From Giesbergeria sp. (lineage in GTDB: Bacteria > Pseudomonadota > Gammaproteobacteria > Burkholderiales > Burkholderiaceae_C), in the NCBI GenBank assembly GCA_023150295.1, contig JAKLLE010000008.1:1-64000 (forward strand): 64,000 nt of DNA, in the 5' to 3' direction. Shown piece by piece: positions 53,123 through 61,936 of this stretch. Below the pieces are notes generated by a model that was given only the letters and a program-made list of their open reading frames with translations, was not told the DNA's origin and ran no database searches. Position numbers and translations under genes: made by a program. Positions within the stretch are counted from its first letter, which is position 1, and each line of letters starts with the position of its first letter.

Positions 53123-53527
53123 TCACTTTCCCCAAAAAGCATCCTCTTGCGCTGGGTCGCTGGAGAACAGCTTCACTTCCACGATCTTGCCGCCGTCGAT
53201 GCGGATCAGATCCACACCGGCTTGCTTCATGGTGTGGCCATTGGCCTCGCCCGCAAATTCGAGGGTGATGGCAACCCAGTCGCCGTTGGCCATGTAGTGG
53301 TCGGCGCGGGTGATGGCGAAGCTGCCTTTGGAGACTTCCATCATCGCGCCCAGCATGGGGCCGACAGCGGCCATGCCTCGGTGTGTGCCGGAAAAGCGGT
53401 TCTTGCCCGGCTGGTGCCAGACCACGTCGGGCGAAATGAGGCTGCCCAGAGTGGCCTGGTCGCCGGTTTGTACGGCCTTGATGTAAGCCTTGGCGATGTC
53501 GATGGTGCTTGTGGTGTGTTGGGTCAT
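53123..53527 (-). CDS. SnoaL-like (NTF2-fold) protein
   Basis: A 134-residue small alpha-beta barrel protein from ATG 53527 (MTQHTTSTIDIAKAYIKAVQ). The pattern TGDQATLGSLISPDVVWHQP, GTHRGMAAVGPMLGAMM and GEANGHTMKQAGVDLIRIDG is that of SnoaL-like polyketide cyclase/isomerase domains, which in most bacteria bind or transform small hydrophobic compounds. It is divergent from the AraC-type regulator, which probably controls it. The substrate is unknown. Confidence 0.8.
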   Translation of the reverse strand: MTQHTTSTIDIAKAYIKAVQTGDQATLGSLISPDVVWHQPGKNRFSGTHRGMAAVGPMLGAMMEVSKGSFAITRADHYMANGDWVAITLEFAGEANGHTMKQAGVDLIRIDGGKIVEVKLFSSDPAQEDAFWGK

Positions 53528-53690
53528 GGTCTTCCTTGGTTGAGTGGCTGTGAAGTGATTTGATAAGGTAATTATTGGACGTAGTAGGCCTATTTGCACG
53601 GTATAAATCCGACTATTTATGATCGATGTTGGACATTTTGGATGGAATTTTCTCAATGGGTAGTACAGTCCGGGTGCAGGACATACACCC

Positions 53691-54566
53691 ATGAAAACGG
53701 ACATCCAACCCCTCGGCTACCGACCCCAAACCCCCACGCCACTGGACTTGGAAGTGTTTTCGGTGGCCGACCTGCGCCACCGGGCCAAGGAAGAATTGCG
53801 ATTCACCCATCGCTATGAGTTCCACACGGTGGTGTGCGTCACGCAGGGCACCTGCACCCAAATGGTGGATTTCAAGTCGATCGCCTGTGCGCCGGGCTCG
53901 TTGTTGGTGGCGCGGGCTGGCCAGGCCCACAACTACGGGCCGCACGAGGATTGGGATGGCTGGAACCTGCTGTTCCGCCCCGAATTTGCCTTGCCGGTTT
54001 CCACCACCACGCACGATCGCAAGCTGGCGCTGGACTTTGAGCGTCTGCCCGAACACATGGCCCTTGGCGACACCGACCTGCGCATGGCCATGGCCTTGTT
54101 TGAGCAAATGCGCGAGGACACGCTGATGGATGCGCCGCAGGACGATGTGCACAGCCTGCTGCGCCATCAGCTCCATACGCTGTTAACCCGCCTGCGCATT
54201 CTGCAAGGCAAGCGGCACCCGCAGGCGCCGCTGGTATCGCCCGCAGCGCAGCGCTTTCAGCGGTTTCAGCAGCTGGTGGAACAGCGTTTTGCACAGTGGC
54301 ACCAGGTGGTGGACTATGCCGACCAACTCGGCTACACCGAAAAAAGCCTGGCACGCGCAGTGGCTGCGGCAGCGGGCACCACCGCCAAAGCCTTCATCGC
54401 CGCGCGCATCAATCTGGAGGCCAAGCGCCTGCTGGTGCATACGGACCAGCCCATCGCCACCCTGGCCGAGAAGCTGGGGTTTGACGAGGCCACCAACTTC
54501 AGCAAATTCTTCAAGCGCGAGGTCGGTTGCACCCCGGCAGAGTTTCGCAAGGGGCAACAGGTTTAG
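53691..54566 (+). CDS. AraC family transcriptional regulator
   Basis: A 291-residue regulator with an N-terminal cupin-like ligand domain (about 30-130, LLVARAGQAHNYGPHEDWDG) and a C-terminal pair of helix-turn-helix motifs (about 195-288), the second being TLAEKLGFDEATNFSKFFKR followed by EVGCTPAEFRKG. It is divergent from the SnoaL-like gene across 163 AT-richer bases that should contain its sites. The effector is unknown. Confidence 0.9.
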   Translation: MKTDIQPLGYRPQTPTPLDLEVFSVADLRHRAKEELRFTHRYEFHTVVCVTQGTCTQMVDFKSIACAPGSLLVARAGQAHNYGPHEDWDGWNLLFRPEFALPVSTTTHDRKLALDFERLPEHMALGDTDLRMAMALFEQMREDTLMDAPQDDVHSLLRHQLHTLLTRLRILQGKRHPQAPLVSPAAQRFQRFQQLVEQRFAQWHQVVDYADQLGYTEKSLARAVAAAAGTTAKAFIAARINLEAKRLLVHTDQPIATLAEKLGFDEATNFSKFFKREVGCTPAEFRKGQQV

Positions 54567-54603
54567 GCATCAAATGCCGGTCTAGCCCTCGTGGAATAAG
54601 CAA

Positions 54604-54628
54604 CTATTGCTATTCTATTGATAGCATG
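54604..54628. repeat. Short copy of the dispersed repeat between AraC and LysR genes
   Basis: CTATTGCTATTCTATTGATA GCATG carries only the GCTATT...TTGATAGCA arm of the family, between the convergent AraC and LysR stop codons (54566 and 54630). It may double as a hairpin terminator. Confidence 0.5.
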
Positions 54629-54629
54629 C

Positions 54630-55520
54630 TCACCACCGAGCCGTGGCAAACCGCTGCACCAGAAAGTCCAGCAGCGCGCGCACTGCGGGCGACAAATGCT
54701 TGCGCGAGGGATACAGCGCGTAGATGGCCATATCGGGCACTTTCCATGCGGGAAGCACCTGCTGCAGGCTGCCGTCCTGCAGGTGCGGATTGGCCAGGTA
54801 GGTCGGTTGCAGCGCGATGCCACCGCCCGCCAGCGTGGCCCGCAGCAAGGCCGTGGCCTCGTTGGCGCTGAAGTGGCTGGCCACGCGAACCTCGGCGTGT
54901 CCGTTCCCGCGGGACAGTTTCCAGGTGCTTTTGCCAAAGTTGGCATAGCTCAGGCAACGGTGCGTGGCCAGGTCGGCGGGGGTCTGCGGCCGCCCGTGCG
55001 CGGCCAGGTACGCCGGTGAGGCCACCAGCACCGAGGTGCACGGTGCCAGCAACCGGCCAACCAGCATCGGGTCGGGCTCGGCGCTGATGCGGATCGCCAG
55101 GTCAATGCGCGCCTCCACCAGGTTGAGCGCCCCTTCGCTGGCGTTGAGGTCGATCTTGAGCTGGGGATGGCTCGCCAGAAAGTCCACCACTGCAGCCGCC
55201 ATCTGCGCGTAAGCCAGTGACATGCTGCAGGTAATGCGCAGTTGGCCGCGCAGTTCGTCGCCGCGGCTGAGCGTCTCTTCCTCCACGTTCTCCATCAGCG
55301 CCAGCATCTGCTGGCTGCGGCGCAGGCAACTCTCGCCCGCATCGGTCAGCGTCACGCTGCGGGTGGTGCGCTGCAACAGGCGTGCCCCCAGCCACTGCTC
55401 CAGCGCGCCCACATAGCGCGTCACCATGGCGCGCGACATGTCCAGCTTGTCGGCCGTGGCGCTGAAGCTGCCACTGCTGGCTACTTCCACGAAAACCTGC
55501 ATGGCGGTCAATCTGTCCAT
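54630..55520 (-). CDS. LysR family transcriptional regulator
   Basis: A 296-residue regulator from ATG 55520 (MDRLTAMQVFVEVASSGSFS). The N-terminal winged helix-turn-helix (about 2-60, SFSATADKLDMSRAMVTRYV) is followed by a long linker helix and a periplasmic-binding-like effector domain (about 88-290). It belongs to the large CrgA-like subgroup. It is divergent from the beta-lactamase-fold gene across 122 bases, which suggests it controls that gene and the DsbA-like gene behind it. Confidence 0.92.
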   Translation of the reverse strand: MDRLTAMQVFVEVASSGSFSATADKLDMSRAMVTRYVGALEQWLGARLLQRTTRSVTLTDAGESCLRRSQQMLALMENVEEETLSRGDELRGQLRITCSMSLAYAQMAAAVVDFLASHPQLKIDLNASEGALNLVEARIDLAIRISAEPDPMLVGRLLAPCTSVLVASPAYLAAHGRPQTPADLATHRCLSYANFGKSTWKLSRGNGHAEVRVASHFSANEATALLRATLAGGGIALQPTYLANPHLQDGSLQQVLPAWKVPDMAIYALYPSRKHLSPAVRALLDFLVQRFATARW

Positions 55521-55642
55521 TATTTGATCGATATGTGAAACAGTAATGGCCAAATTATGCAGTTTATCTGTTCGTTTATTGAAATTACAGTTCACTCCAA
55601 CGCTACCGAGCGTCATTTCAAACCACCCACAGGAGCTACTCC

Positions 55643-56506
55643 ATGATCCGCACCACCGTTATCGCCGCCTCCCTGGCCATTGCCTTCTCCGCCCACGCCG
55701 CCCAGCCCCTGACCGTCAAGGTCTACAACGCCGGCGCGGCCAGCTTCAACGTCAACTCCACCCTGGTGTATGGCGAAAAAGACGCCCTGGTGATCGACGC
55801 GGGCTTCACCCGCGCCGACGCCCTGCGCATTGCCGCCAACGTGCTCGACAGCGGCAAGCAACTGACCACCATCTATGTGAGCCAGGCCGACCCAGACTAC
55901 TACTTCGGCGTGGAAACCTTGAAGGAAATATTCCCCCAAGCCGACGTGGTTAGCACCCCCGCCGTGCTGGAAAAGCTGAACGCCAAACTGGCGGGCAAGA
56001 TCGCGTTCTGGGGCCCCAAGATGGGTGCCAACGCACCACGCAAGCCCGTAGTGCCGCGCGCGCTCGTTGGAAACACGCTCACGCTGGAAGGCCAGACGAT
56101 TGAAATCCGTGGCACACAGGGCCCATTGGCGCACCGCCCCTACGCCTGGATTCCGTCCATCAAAACCATTGCGGGCAACATCGGCGTGTTCGGCAACGCG
56201 CATGTGTGGACCGCCGACACGCAAACCCCGGCCCTGCGCGCCGCCTGGGTGGCACAGTTGGACGAGATGGCCGCGTTGCAGCCCGCCTTGGTGGTACCCA
56301 GCCACATGGCTGCGGGCACGGCACTGGACGCCAGCGCCATCGGCTTCACCAAAGACTACCTGCTCACCTTTGAGAAAAACCTGGCCGCCAACCCCACCAG
56401 CGCGACACTGGTCGGTGCCATGAAAAAATCCTACCCCCAGCTGACCGACGGGGCCATGTCCTTGGACATCGGTGCCAAGGTCAACACGGGCGAGATGAAG
56501 TGGTAA
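55643..56506 (+). CDS. Secreted metallo-beta-lactamase-fold protein with a degenerate metal site
   Basis: A 287-residue protein with a Sec signal peptide (MIRTTVIAASLAIAFSAHAA). The beta-lactamase fold starts at about residue 25 (NSTLVYGEKDALVIDAGFTR). The metal motif HxHxDH is replaced: the aligned stretch SQADPDYYFG has Gln81, Asp83 and Tyr86 where His is expected, with only Asp85 kept. Other ligand regions (PSHMAAGTALD) keep one His. It is probably not a normal zinc hydrolase. It precedes the DsbA-like gene by 12 bases, forming a two-gene unit under the divergent LysR gene. Confidence 0.82.
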   Translation: MIRTTVIAASLAIAFSAHAAQPLTVKVYNAGAASFNVNSTLVYGEKDALVIDAGFTRADALRIAANVLDSGKQLTTIYVSQADPDYYFGVETLKEIFPQADVVSTPAVLEKLNAKLAGKIAFWGPKMGANAPRKPVVPRALVGNTLTLEGQTIEIRGTQGPLAHRPYAWIPSIKTIAGNIGVFGNAHVWTADTQTPALRAAWVAQLDEMAALQPALVVPSHMAAGTALDASAIGFTKDYLLTFEKNLAANPTSATLVGAMKKSYPQLTDGAMSLDIGAKVNTGEMKW

Positions 56507-56518
56507 CGAGATAGCCCG

Positions 56519-57175
56519 ATGCGCACCACCGTTACCTATTTGTTCGACCCCCTGTGCGGCTGGTGCTATGGCGCTTCGCCCGCGATCCAGCAGCTGGGCC
56601 AGCAGGAAGACATCCAGCTGGAACTGGCGCCCACCGGCCTGTTTGCGGGCGGGGGGCGCAGCATGGACGCCGCCTTTGCTGACTATGCCTGGTCTAACGA
56701 TGTGCGCATTGCCAAGCTCACCGGCCAGCGCTTTACCGAGGCCTACCGCAGCCAGGTGCTGGGCCGCCACGGCAGCCGTTTTGATTCGATGCCCGCCACG
56801 CTGGCACTCACCGCTGTGTCCTTGTCCGCACCCCAACGCGAACTGGAAACGCTCAAGCTGCTGCAGGAGGCACGCTATGTACAGGGGCTGGACATTTGCG
56901 ACGAGGCGGTGGTGCTGACACTGCTGCGGGCGCTGGACTTGAGCGCCGCAGCGAACCGCTTGGCCGCCAAAGACGCCGAGCTGGAGGCGGCCAACACCGC
57001 GCGTATTCGCAAAGCACGGGGCTGGATGCAAACCTTGGGTGTGCAGGGCGTGCCCGCCCTGGTAGTCAGCGCGGGCCAGGACAGTCGGCTACTGAGCGGG
57101 AGTGTGCTGTATGGGGGCTTGGATGAGCTGTTAAACCAAATCACCGCAGCTACCACTTCACGATGCCGCGCGTGA
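56519..57175 (+). CDS. DsbA-family thioredoxin-fold oxidoreductase
   Basis: A 218-residue protein without signal peptide. The redox motif is CGWC (Cys13-Cys16) in FDPLCGWCYGASP, followed by the helical insert of DsbA/FrnE-like proteins and the cis-proline segment GVQGVPALVV. Absence of an export signal points to a cytoplasmic FrnE-like or isomerase-like role. It follows the beta-lactamase-fold gene closely and its last 26 bases overlap the convergent HD-domain gene. Confidence 0.88.
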   Translation: MRTTVTYLFDPLCGWCYGASPAIQQLGQQEDIQLELAPTGLFAGGGRSMDAAFADYAWSNDVRIAKLTGQRFTEAYRSQVLGRHGSRFDSMPATLALTAVSLSAPQRELETLKLLQEARYVQGLDICDEAVVLTLLRALDLSAAANRLAAKDAELEAANTARIRKARGWMQTLGVQGVPALVVSAGQDSRLLSGSVLYGGLDELLNQITAATTSRCRA

Positions 57176-57710
57176 CCCGCACGCCACCGACCAGCATGGA
57201 GCCGCCATAGTCTTTGGTCAGGCGCAGCAAGGTGGCATGGAAGCCCTCGTTCGCAAACGCCGCCTCGACCTCCCGCACCATGGCGCGTGGCAGGCCCTTG
57301 CGCAGCAGGCCCATGGAGGCATCGATCCAATCGGCCTTGCGGCATGCCTCCACCACCTCGGCGTGGGGGCCACGGTAGGGGAATACCTTGTGGTGCCAGT
57401 GGATGGCAGCGCGCAGGGACTCGGGGTCCAGACCCCAGCCGAAGGCCTGGTTGTCGGCCAGTGCCACCGCCTCCGAGGGCTCCAGGTAGGCTAACTCACG
57501 GTCGGTCCACAAGCCGATGTCGTGGTAGGCAAACGCTGTTTCCACCAGACGCGCATGCTGCGGTGCCTGGCCCAGGAAGTGCATGGCGTAGGTGATGGCG
57601 CGGTACACATGGTTGCGGTAGCCCGCAAGGTCTGGGCCGATGGCATCGGCATAGCGCCCAAGAATGGCATCTACGTGAGGGCGATGGGTTTGGATCAGGA
57701 TGGTTGTCAT
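57150..57710 (-). CDS. HD domain protein
   Basis: A 186-residue protein from ATG 57710. The HD-type metal site is recognisable: His in YRNHVYRAI, the His-Asp pair in AFAYHDIGLW and later HWHHKVF, with Asp in CRKADWIDA. Such small HD proteins are phosphohydrolases or nucleotidases of unknown substrate. It starts 24 bases after the isochorismatase-like gene on the same strand, so the two are probably co-transcribed. Confidence 0.82.
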   Translation of the reverse strand: MTTILIQTHRPHVDAILGRYADAIGPDLAGYRNHVYRAITYAMHFLGQAPQHARLVETAFAYHDIGLWTDRELAYLEPSEAVALADNQAFGWGLDPESLRAAIHWHHKVFPYRGPHAEVVEACRKADWIDASMGLLRKGLPRAMVREVEAAFANEGFHATLLRLTKDYGGSMLVGGVRVTRGIVKW

Positions 57711-57734
57711 CGGGGGTCTGTGGTGCAAGTTGGG

Positions 57735-58250
57735 TCAGGCCGCAAGCAATCTTTGAGCCGACAGTACCTCCACCCGGTCGCGCAGGGCGCTGATCGCAAT
57801 GGCGTGGATCATCGGATCCACCGTGGTGCACAGGTCTTCCAGCACACACACGGTGTAGCCCTGGGCCTGGGGCGAGAGCGCGGTGTGGGTAACGCAGTTG
57901 TGGGTCATCATGCCGCACAGCCACAGGCTGTCCACCCCCAGCGCGGCCAGGGTGGCGTGCAATGTGGTGTTCAAGAAGCTGTCGGCATGGCCCTTGACGA
58001 CCACCGGTGCGTCGGGCGCGGCGGCGCGCAGCAGGGGGTGGATCTGCACGCCCTCGGTGTCGGCATTGAAAAACGGGGACGACCCCTTTGCCACGTGCTG
58101 CACCAGCACCACGGGCAGCCCTTGCGCCTGCGCGCTGCGCACGGCCCGCACGGTGCGCTCCAGCACGGCCTGGGTGTCATGCAGCGGGTAGGCACCGGTG
58201 GGAAAGTAGTCGTTTTGCACATCGATGACGATCAAGGCGGCTTGGGGCAT
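57735..58250 (-). CDS. Isochorismatase-family cysteine hydrolase
   Basis: A 171-residue hydrolase from ATG 58250. The catalytic triad of the family is present: Asp10 (ALIVIDVQNDYF), Lys86 (VVVKGHADSF) and the nucleophile Cys119 (CGMMTHNCVTH). Members split amides, vinyl ethers or nicotinamide-like substrates. It is divergent from the GlxA-like regulator and leads a pair with the HD-domain gene. The real substrate cannot be read from sequence. Confidence 0.9.
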   Translation of the reverse strand: MPQAALIVIDVQNDYFPTGAYPLHDTQAVLERTVRAVRSAQAQGLPVVLVQHVAKGSSPFFNADTEGVQIHPLLRAAAPDAPVVVKGHADSFLNTTLHATLAALGVDSLWLCGMMTHNCVTHTALSPQAQGYTVCVLEDLCTTVDPMIHAIAISALRDRVEVLSAQRLLAA

Positions 58251-58353
58251 GGGGAAACTCCAGGGTAGGGTGAAGGGATGCCCCGTATGGTGCGCCGGAC
58301 GCCTGCTGGGCGCGAGTGGCCTGATGGCCAAGTTGCGATAGCATCGGGCCAAC

Positions 58354-59337
58354 ATGCCCACACCACCTACCCGAACCCTGCGCCCTGTACCGGCCACCAC
58401 GCCCCAGCGCGTGGCTGTGCTGGCGTTTGACCGCATCAGCCCGTTTCACCTGTGCGTGCCCAGCATCGTGCTGGGCGAGGCGTCGCCCCATTTCGATGTA
58501 CGCGTGGTGGCCATGGAAAGCGGAGCGCTGCGCACCACGGCGGGATTCAGCATCGCCACCGACCACGGGCTGGAACTGCTGGCCCTGGCCGATGTGGTGA
58601 TCGTGCCCACCTGGCGCGATGTGCACGAGCGCGCCCCGGAAGCGGTGCTGCAGGCCCTGCGCGACGCCCATGCGCGCGGCGCGGTGCTGGTGGGGCTGTG
58701 CCTGGGGGCTTTTGTGCTGGCGCAGGCCGGGGTGCTGGACGCCCGCCGTGCCACCACGCACTGGGCCTGCGCGGCGGCATTGGCGCAGCAGCACCCCACG
58801 GTGCAGGTGGACGCCAGCGTGCTCTATGTGCAAGACGGCAAGGTGCTCACCTCGGCCGGTACCGCTGCCGCACTGGACTGCTGCCTGCACCTGCTGCGCA
58901 GCACGGCCGGGGCTGCGGTGGCCAACCACGCGGCGCGCATGCTGGTGTTGGCACCGCACCGCAGCGGCGGGCAGGCCCAGTTCATCGAATGTGCGGTGAG
59001 CGCGCAGCAGCCGCGCAGCGCGCGCATGGGCCAATTGCTCGAAGGCTTACTGGCCGACCTGGCCCACACGCCCACGCTAGACGAAGTGGCGCAGCAACTT
59101 CACATGAGCCGGCGCACCTTCAGCCGCCAGTTCCGCGCCGCCACCGGCATGGCCCTGGGGCCATGGCTGGCGCAGCAGCGCCTGGCGCGGGCGCAGCAGT
59201 TGCTGGAGACTTCGGATGCGCCGCTGGACGCCGTGGCCGCCCAGTGCGGCCTGGGCAGCGCCCAGAACCTGCGCCTGCAGTTTCGAAAGGCACTGGGGCT
59301 CACGCCGCAGCAGTGGCGGCAGCAGTTTCATACATAA
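58354..59337 (+). CDS. GlxA-type transcriptional regulator (DJ-1/PfpI domain plus AraC-type HTH)
   Basis: A 327-residue regulator. The N-terminal amidase-like DJ-1/PfpI domain (about 18-190) has the elbow VGLCLGAFVLAQAG, where the Cys is in place but regulators of this class normally do not catalyse. The C-terminal AraC-type domain (about 235-325) has TLDEVAQQLHMSRRTFSRQF and AVAAQCGLGSAQNLRLQFRK. It is divergent from the isochorismatase-like gene, its probable target. Confidence 0.92.
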   Translation: MPTPPTRTLRPVPATTPQRVAVLAFDRISPFHLCVPSIVLGEASPHFDVRVVAMESGALRTTAGFSIATDHGLELLALADVVIVPTWRDVHERAPEAVLQALRDAHARGAVLVGLCLGAFVLAQAGVLDARRATTHWACAAALAQQHPTVQVDASVLYVQDGKVLTSAGTAAALDCCLHLLRSTAGAAVANHAARMLVLAPHRSGGQAQFIECAVSAQQPRSARMGQLLEGLLADLAHTPTLDEVAQQLHMSRRTFSRQFRAATGMALGPWLAQQRLARAQQLLETSDAPLDAVAAQCGLGSAQNLRLQFRKALGLTPQQWRQQFHT

Positions 59338-59340
59338 AAA

Positions 59341-59390
59341 CGGCTCTAGCGCTTATTCAGCAAGCGCGAGCAGCTATTAAATTAATAGCA
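59341..59390 (+). repeat. Dispersed hairpin repeat, best-preserved copy
   Basis: CGGCTCTAGCGCTTATTCAG then CAAGCGCGAGCAGCTATTAA and ATTAATAGCA. Arms TAGCGCTT/AAGCGCGA and AGCTATTAA/TTAATAGC make two adjacent stem-loops. It sits exactly between the convergent stops of the GlxA-like gene (59337) and the FtsX-type gene (59391), so it may act as a two-way terminator. Confidence 0.75.
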
Positions 59391-61910
59391 TTATTCTGCC
59401 GCCTGGCGTAGCGTGTCCACCACCGGGCGGCGCAGCACTTCGCGCAGGCCCCACCAGCCGGCCATCAGGGCCAGCACGGCGCCTGCCAGGCCACCCGCCA
59501 CGGGCACCAGGGGGGAGGCGGTCCAGGTGAACTCGAAGGCGAAGCGCGCCAACGCCCAGCCCACGGCCACGGCGACGCAGCTGGCCAACACGCCCGCCAG
59601 CAGGCCCACGCCTGCCAGCTCGGCACGCTGCACCTGGCCCAGCAGGCTGGCGCGTGCGCCCAGGGCGCGCATGATGGCGTATTCGCGCGCACGCTCCTCG
59701 CGCGTGGCGGTCACGGCGGCAAACAGCACCACCAAGCCGGCGGCCAGGGTGAAGCCGAACAGGAATTCGACCGCGCGCACCACCTGGTCGAGCACGGTCT
59801 GCACCTGCGTGAGCGTCGCGCCCATGTCCACGTTGGTGATGTTGGGGAATTGGCGCACCAGGGCGTTGTCAAACCCCGCCTGCTCAGGGGCGCGGTAGGC
59901 CGCCAGGTAGGTAAGCGGCACATCGGGCACCTGTGCCACCGGGAACATCACAAAGAAGTTGGCGCGCATGGAGGCCCAGTCCACCTTGCGCAGTGAGGTG
60001 ATGCGCGCCTCGTGCTGCACGCCCGCGATGTCAAAGCGCAGGCGGTCGCCAAGCTTCAGGCCCAGGGTCTGGGCCAGACCGTCTTCCACGCTGGCGCCGT
60101 CCTGTTCGCCGGGCGTCCAGCGGCCAGCCACCACCTGGTTGTGCGGGGGTTGCTCCAGGGCGTTGGAGAGGTTGAACTCGCGCTCCACCAGGCGCTGGGC
60201 GCGGTCCTGGGCAAAGCTGTCGGGGCCAATGGGCTGGCCGTTCACGGCCACCAAGCGGCCACGGATCATGGGGTACCAGTCGTAGCGGCGCACGCCTGCG
60301 TCCTGCAGGTTCTGGCGGAAGGGCTCGGACTGGTCGGGCTGGATGTTGATGACAAAGCGATTGGGCGCGTCGGGCGGCGTGGCCTGGCGCCAGCTGGCGA
60401 TCAGGTCGGTGCGCAGCAGCACCAGCAGCACCAGCGCCAGCAGCCCCACGGCCAGGCTGCTGACCTGCACCACGGCGTAGGCCGGGCGCGCGGCAATCTG
60501 GCGCGTGGCCAGCACCATCCAGCGCGGGGCGGTGGATTCATTCACGCTGCGGCGCAGTGCATGCACGGCCAGCCAGCTCAGCAGGGCAAACAGGCCCACG
60601 GCCGCACCAAAGCCCCCCACGGCAATCAGGCCCAGCCGCAGATCGCTGCTGACGGTGAGCAGCAGCGCGGCAAATCCCGCCACGCCCAGCCCCAGCACCG
60701 CCAGCGATGCCGGGCGCAGCGCGCCCACGTCGCGCCGGATGACGCGCAGCGGCGGCACCTGGGCCAATTGCAACACGGGCGGCAAGCCAAACGCGGCCAG
60801 CAGCGTCAGGCCCACGCCCAGCCCCAGGCCCAGGGGCCACAGGCTGGGTGCGGGCAGGCCGCTTTCCACCAGCCCGGCCAGCAGCAACACAAACACGTAG
60901 TGCACGCCATAGCCCAGCAGCAAACCGGCCAGGCTGGCGGCCAAACCCACGAGCAAAAACTCGACCGCATAGCTGCCCGCAATGGCGCGCTGGCTCAGGC
61001 CCAGCACGCGCAGCATGGCGGCGGCGTCCAGGTGCGCAGCGGCAAAGCCGCGTGCGGCCAACGCCACGGCCACGGCCGACAGCAGCGCGGCCAGCAGCGC
61101 CACCAGGCTGAGGAACTTTTGTGCGCGCTCCAGCGTTTGCTTCATCTCGGGGCGGCCCGATTCAATGGATTCGAGCCGCACGCCGCGCACGCCGGGGCGC
61201 TGGGCCTCTTGCTCGGCCCAGGTGCTGAACTCGCGCACGGCGCGCGGCTCGCCCGCCACGGCAAAACGGTAGGTCAGGCGGCTGGCAGGCTGCACCAGGC
61301 CGGTGGCAGCCACATCCGCCGCGTTGACCATGACGCGCGGCGCAAAGGCCATGAAGCCCGCACCCCGGTCGGGCTCGACCACGATGATGCGCGCGATGCG
61401 CAGGCTGGCGTCGCCCAGCAGCAGCGGGTCGCCCATGCGCAGGCCCAGGGCGTCGAGCAGCGGCGCATCGACCCACACCTCGCCGGGCGCAGGGATGTCG
61501 CGGGTGCTGGCGGCGGCGTCTCCGGGGACTGCAGCGACCTTCAGGCTGCCGCGCAGCGGGTAGCCGGGCTCCACGCTCTTGAAAGCCACCAGGCGGGCAG
61601 CGCCACCCCTCTCGTCGGTCGCGCGGCCCATGGTGGGGAAGCCCAGCGTGGTCACGGTCTGCAGGCCCAGGGCGCGGGCGCGTTCGACAAACGCGGCAGG
61701 TGTGGCGTTGTCGCTGGCCACCACGGCGTCGCCGCCCAGGATTTGCAGTGCGTCGCGCTGCAGGCCGCCGTTCAGCCGATCGGCAAAAAAGGCCACCGAG
61801 GTGAGCGCGGCCACGGCCAGCGTCACGGCCACGGCCAGCAGGCGCAGCTCGCCCGCACGCCAGTCGCGCAGCAGGGTGCGCCAGCCCAGCGCAAAAAAGG
61901 AAGCGTTCAT
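59391..61910 (-). CDS. FtsX-type ABC transporter permease (YbbP-like)
   Basis: An 839-residue membrane protein from ATG 61910 (MNASFFALGWRTLLRDWRAG). One N-terminal helix (LRLLAVAVTLAVAALTSVAF), a large periplasmic domain, then two FtsX-type blocks of membrane helices (about 260-420 and 720-835), the arrangement of YbbP-like permeases of the MacB/LolC superfamily. These pair with a separate ATPase (YbbA type) and work mechanically on periplasmic substrates. No ATPase gene is adjacent. It starts 26 bases after the solute-binding protein gene, so the two may be co-transcribed, an odd pairing. Confidence 0.88.
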   Translation of the reverse strand: MNASFFALGWRTLLRDWRAGELRLLAVAVTLAVAALTSVAFFADRLNGGLQRDALQILGGDAVVASDNATPAAFVERARALGLQTVTTLGFPTMGRATDERGGAARLVAFKSVEPGYPLRGSLKVAAVPGDAAASTRDIPAPGEVWVDAPLLDALGLRMGDPLLLGDASLRIARIIVVEPDRGAGFMAFAPRVMVNAADVAATGLVQPASRLTYRFAVAGEPRAVREFSTWAEQEAQRPGVRGVRLESIESGRPEMKQTLERAQKFLSLVALLAALLSAVAVALAARGFAAAHLDAAAMLRVLGLSQRAIAGSYAVEFLLVGLAASLAGLLLGYGVHYVFVLLLAGLVESGLPAPSLWPLGLGLGVGLTLLAAFGLPPVLQLAQVPPLRVIRRDVGALRPASLAVLGLGVAGFAALLLTVSSDLRLGLIAVGGFGAAVGLFALLSWLAVHALRRSVNESTAPRWMVLATRQIAARPAYAVVQVSSLAVGLLALVLLVLLRTDLIASWRQATPPDAPNRFVINIQPDQSEPFRQNLQDAGVRRYDWYPMIRGRLVAVNGQPIGPDSFAQDRAQRLVEREFNLSNALEQPPHNQVVAGRWTPGEQDGASVEDGLAQTLGLKLGDRLRFDIAGVQHEARITSLRKVDWASMRANFFVMFPVAQVPDVPLTYLAAYRAPEQAGFDNALVRQFPNITNVDMGATLTQVQTVLDQVVRAVEFLFGFTLAAGLVVLFAAVTATREERAREYAIMRALGARASLLGQVQRAELAGVGLLAGVLASCVAVAVGWALARFAFEFTWTASPLVPVAGGLAGAVLALMAGWWGLREVLRRPVVDTLRQAAE

Positions 61911-61936
61911 GGGCGTGACCTTAACAGTGGGGGTGC

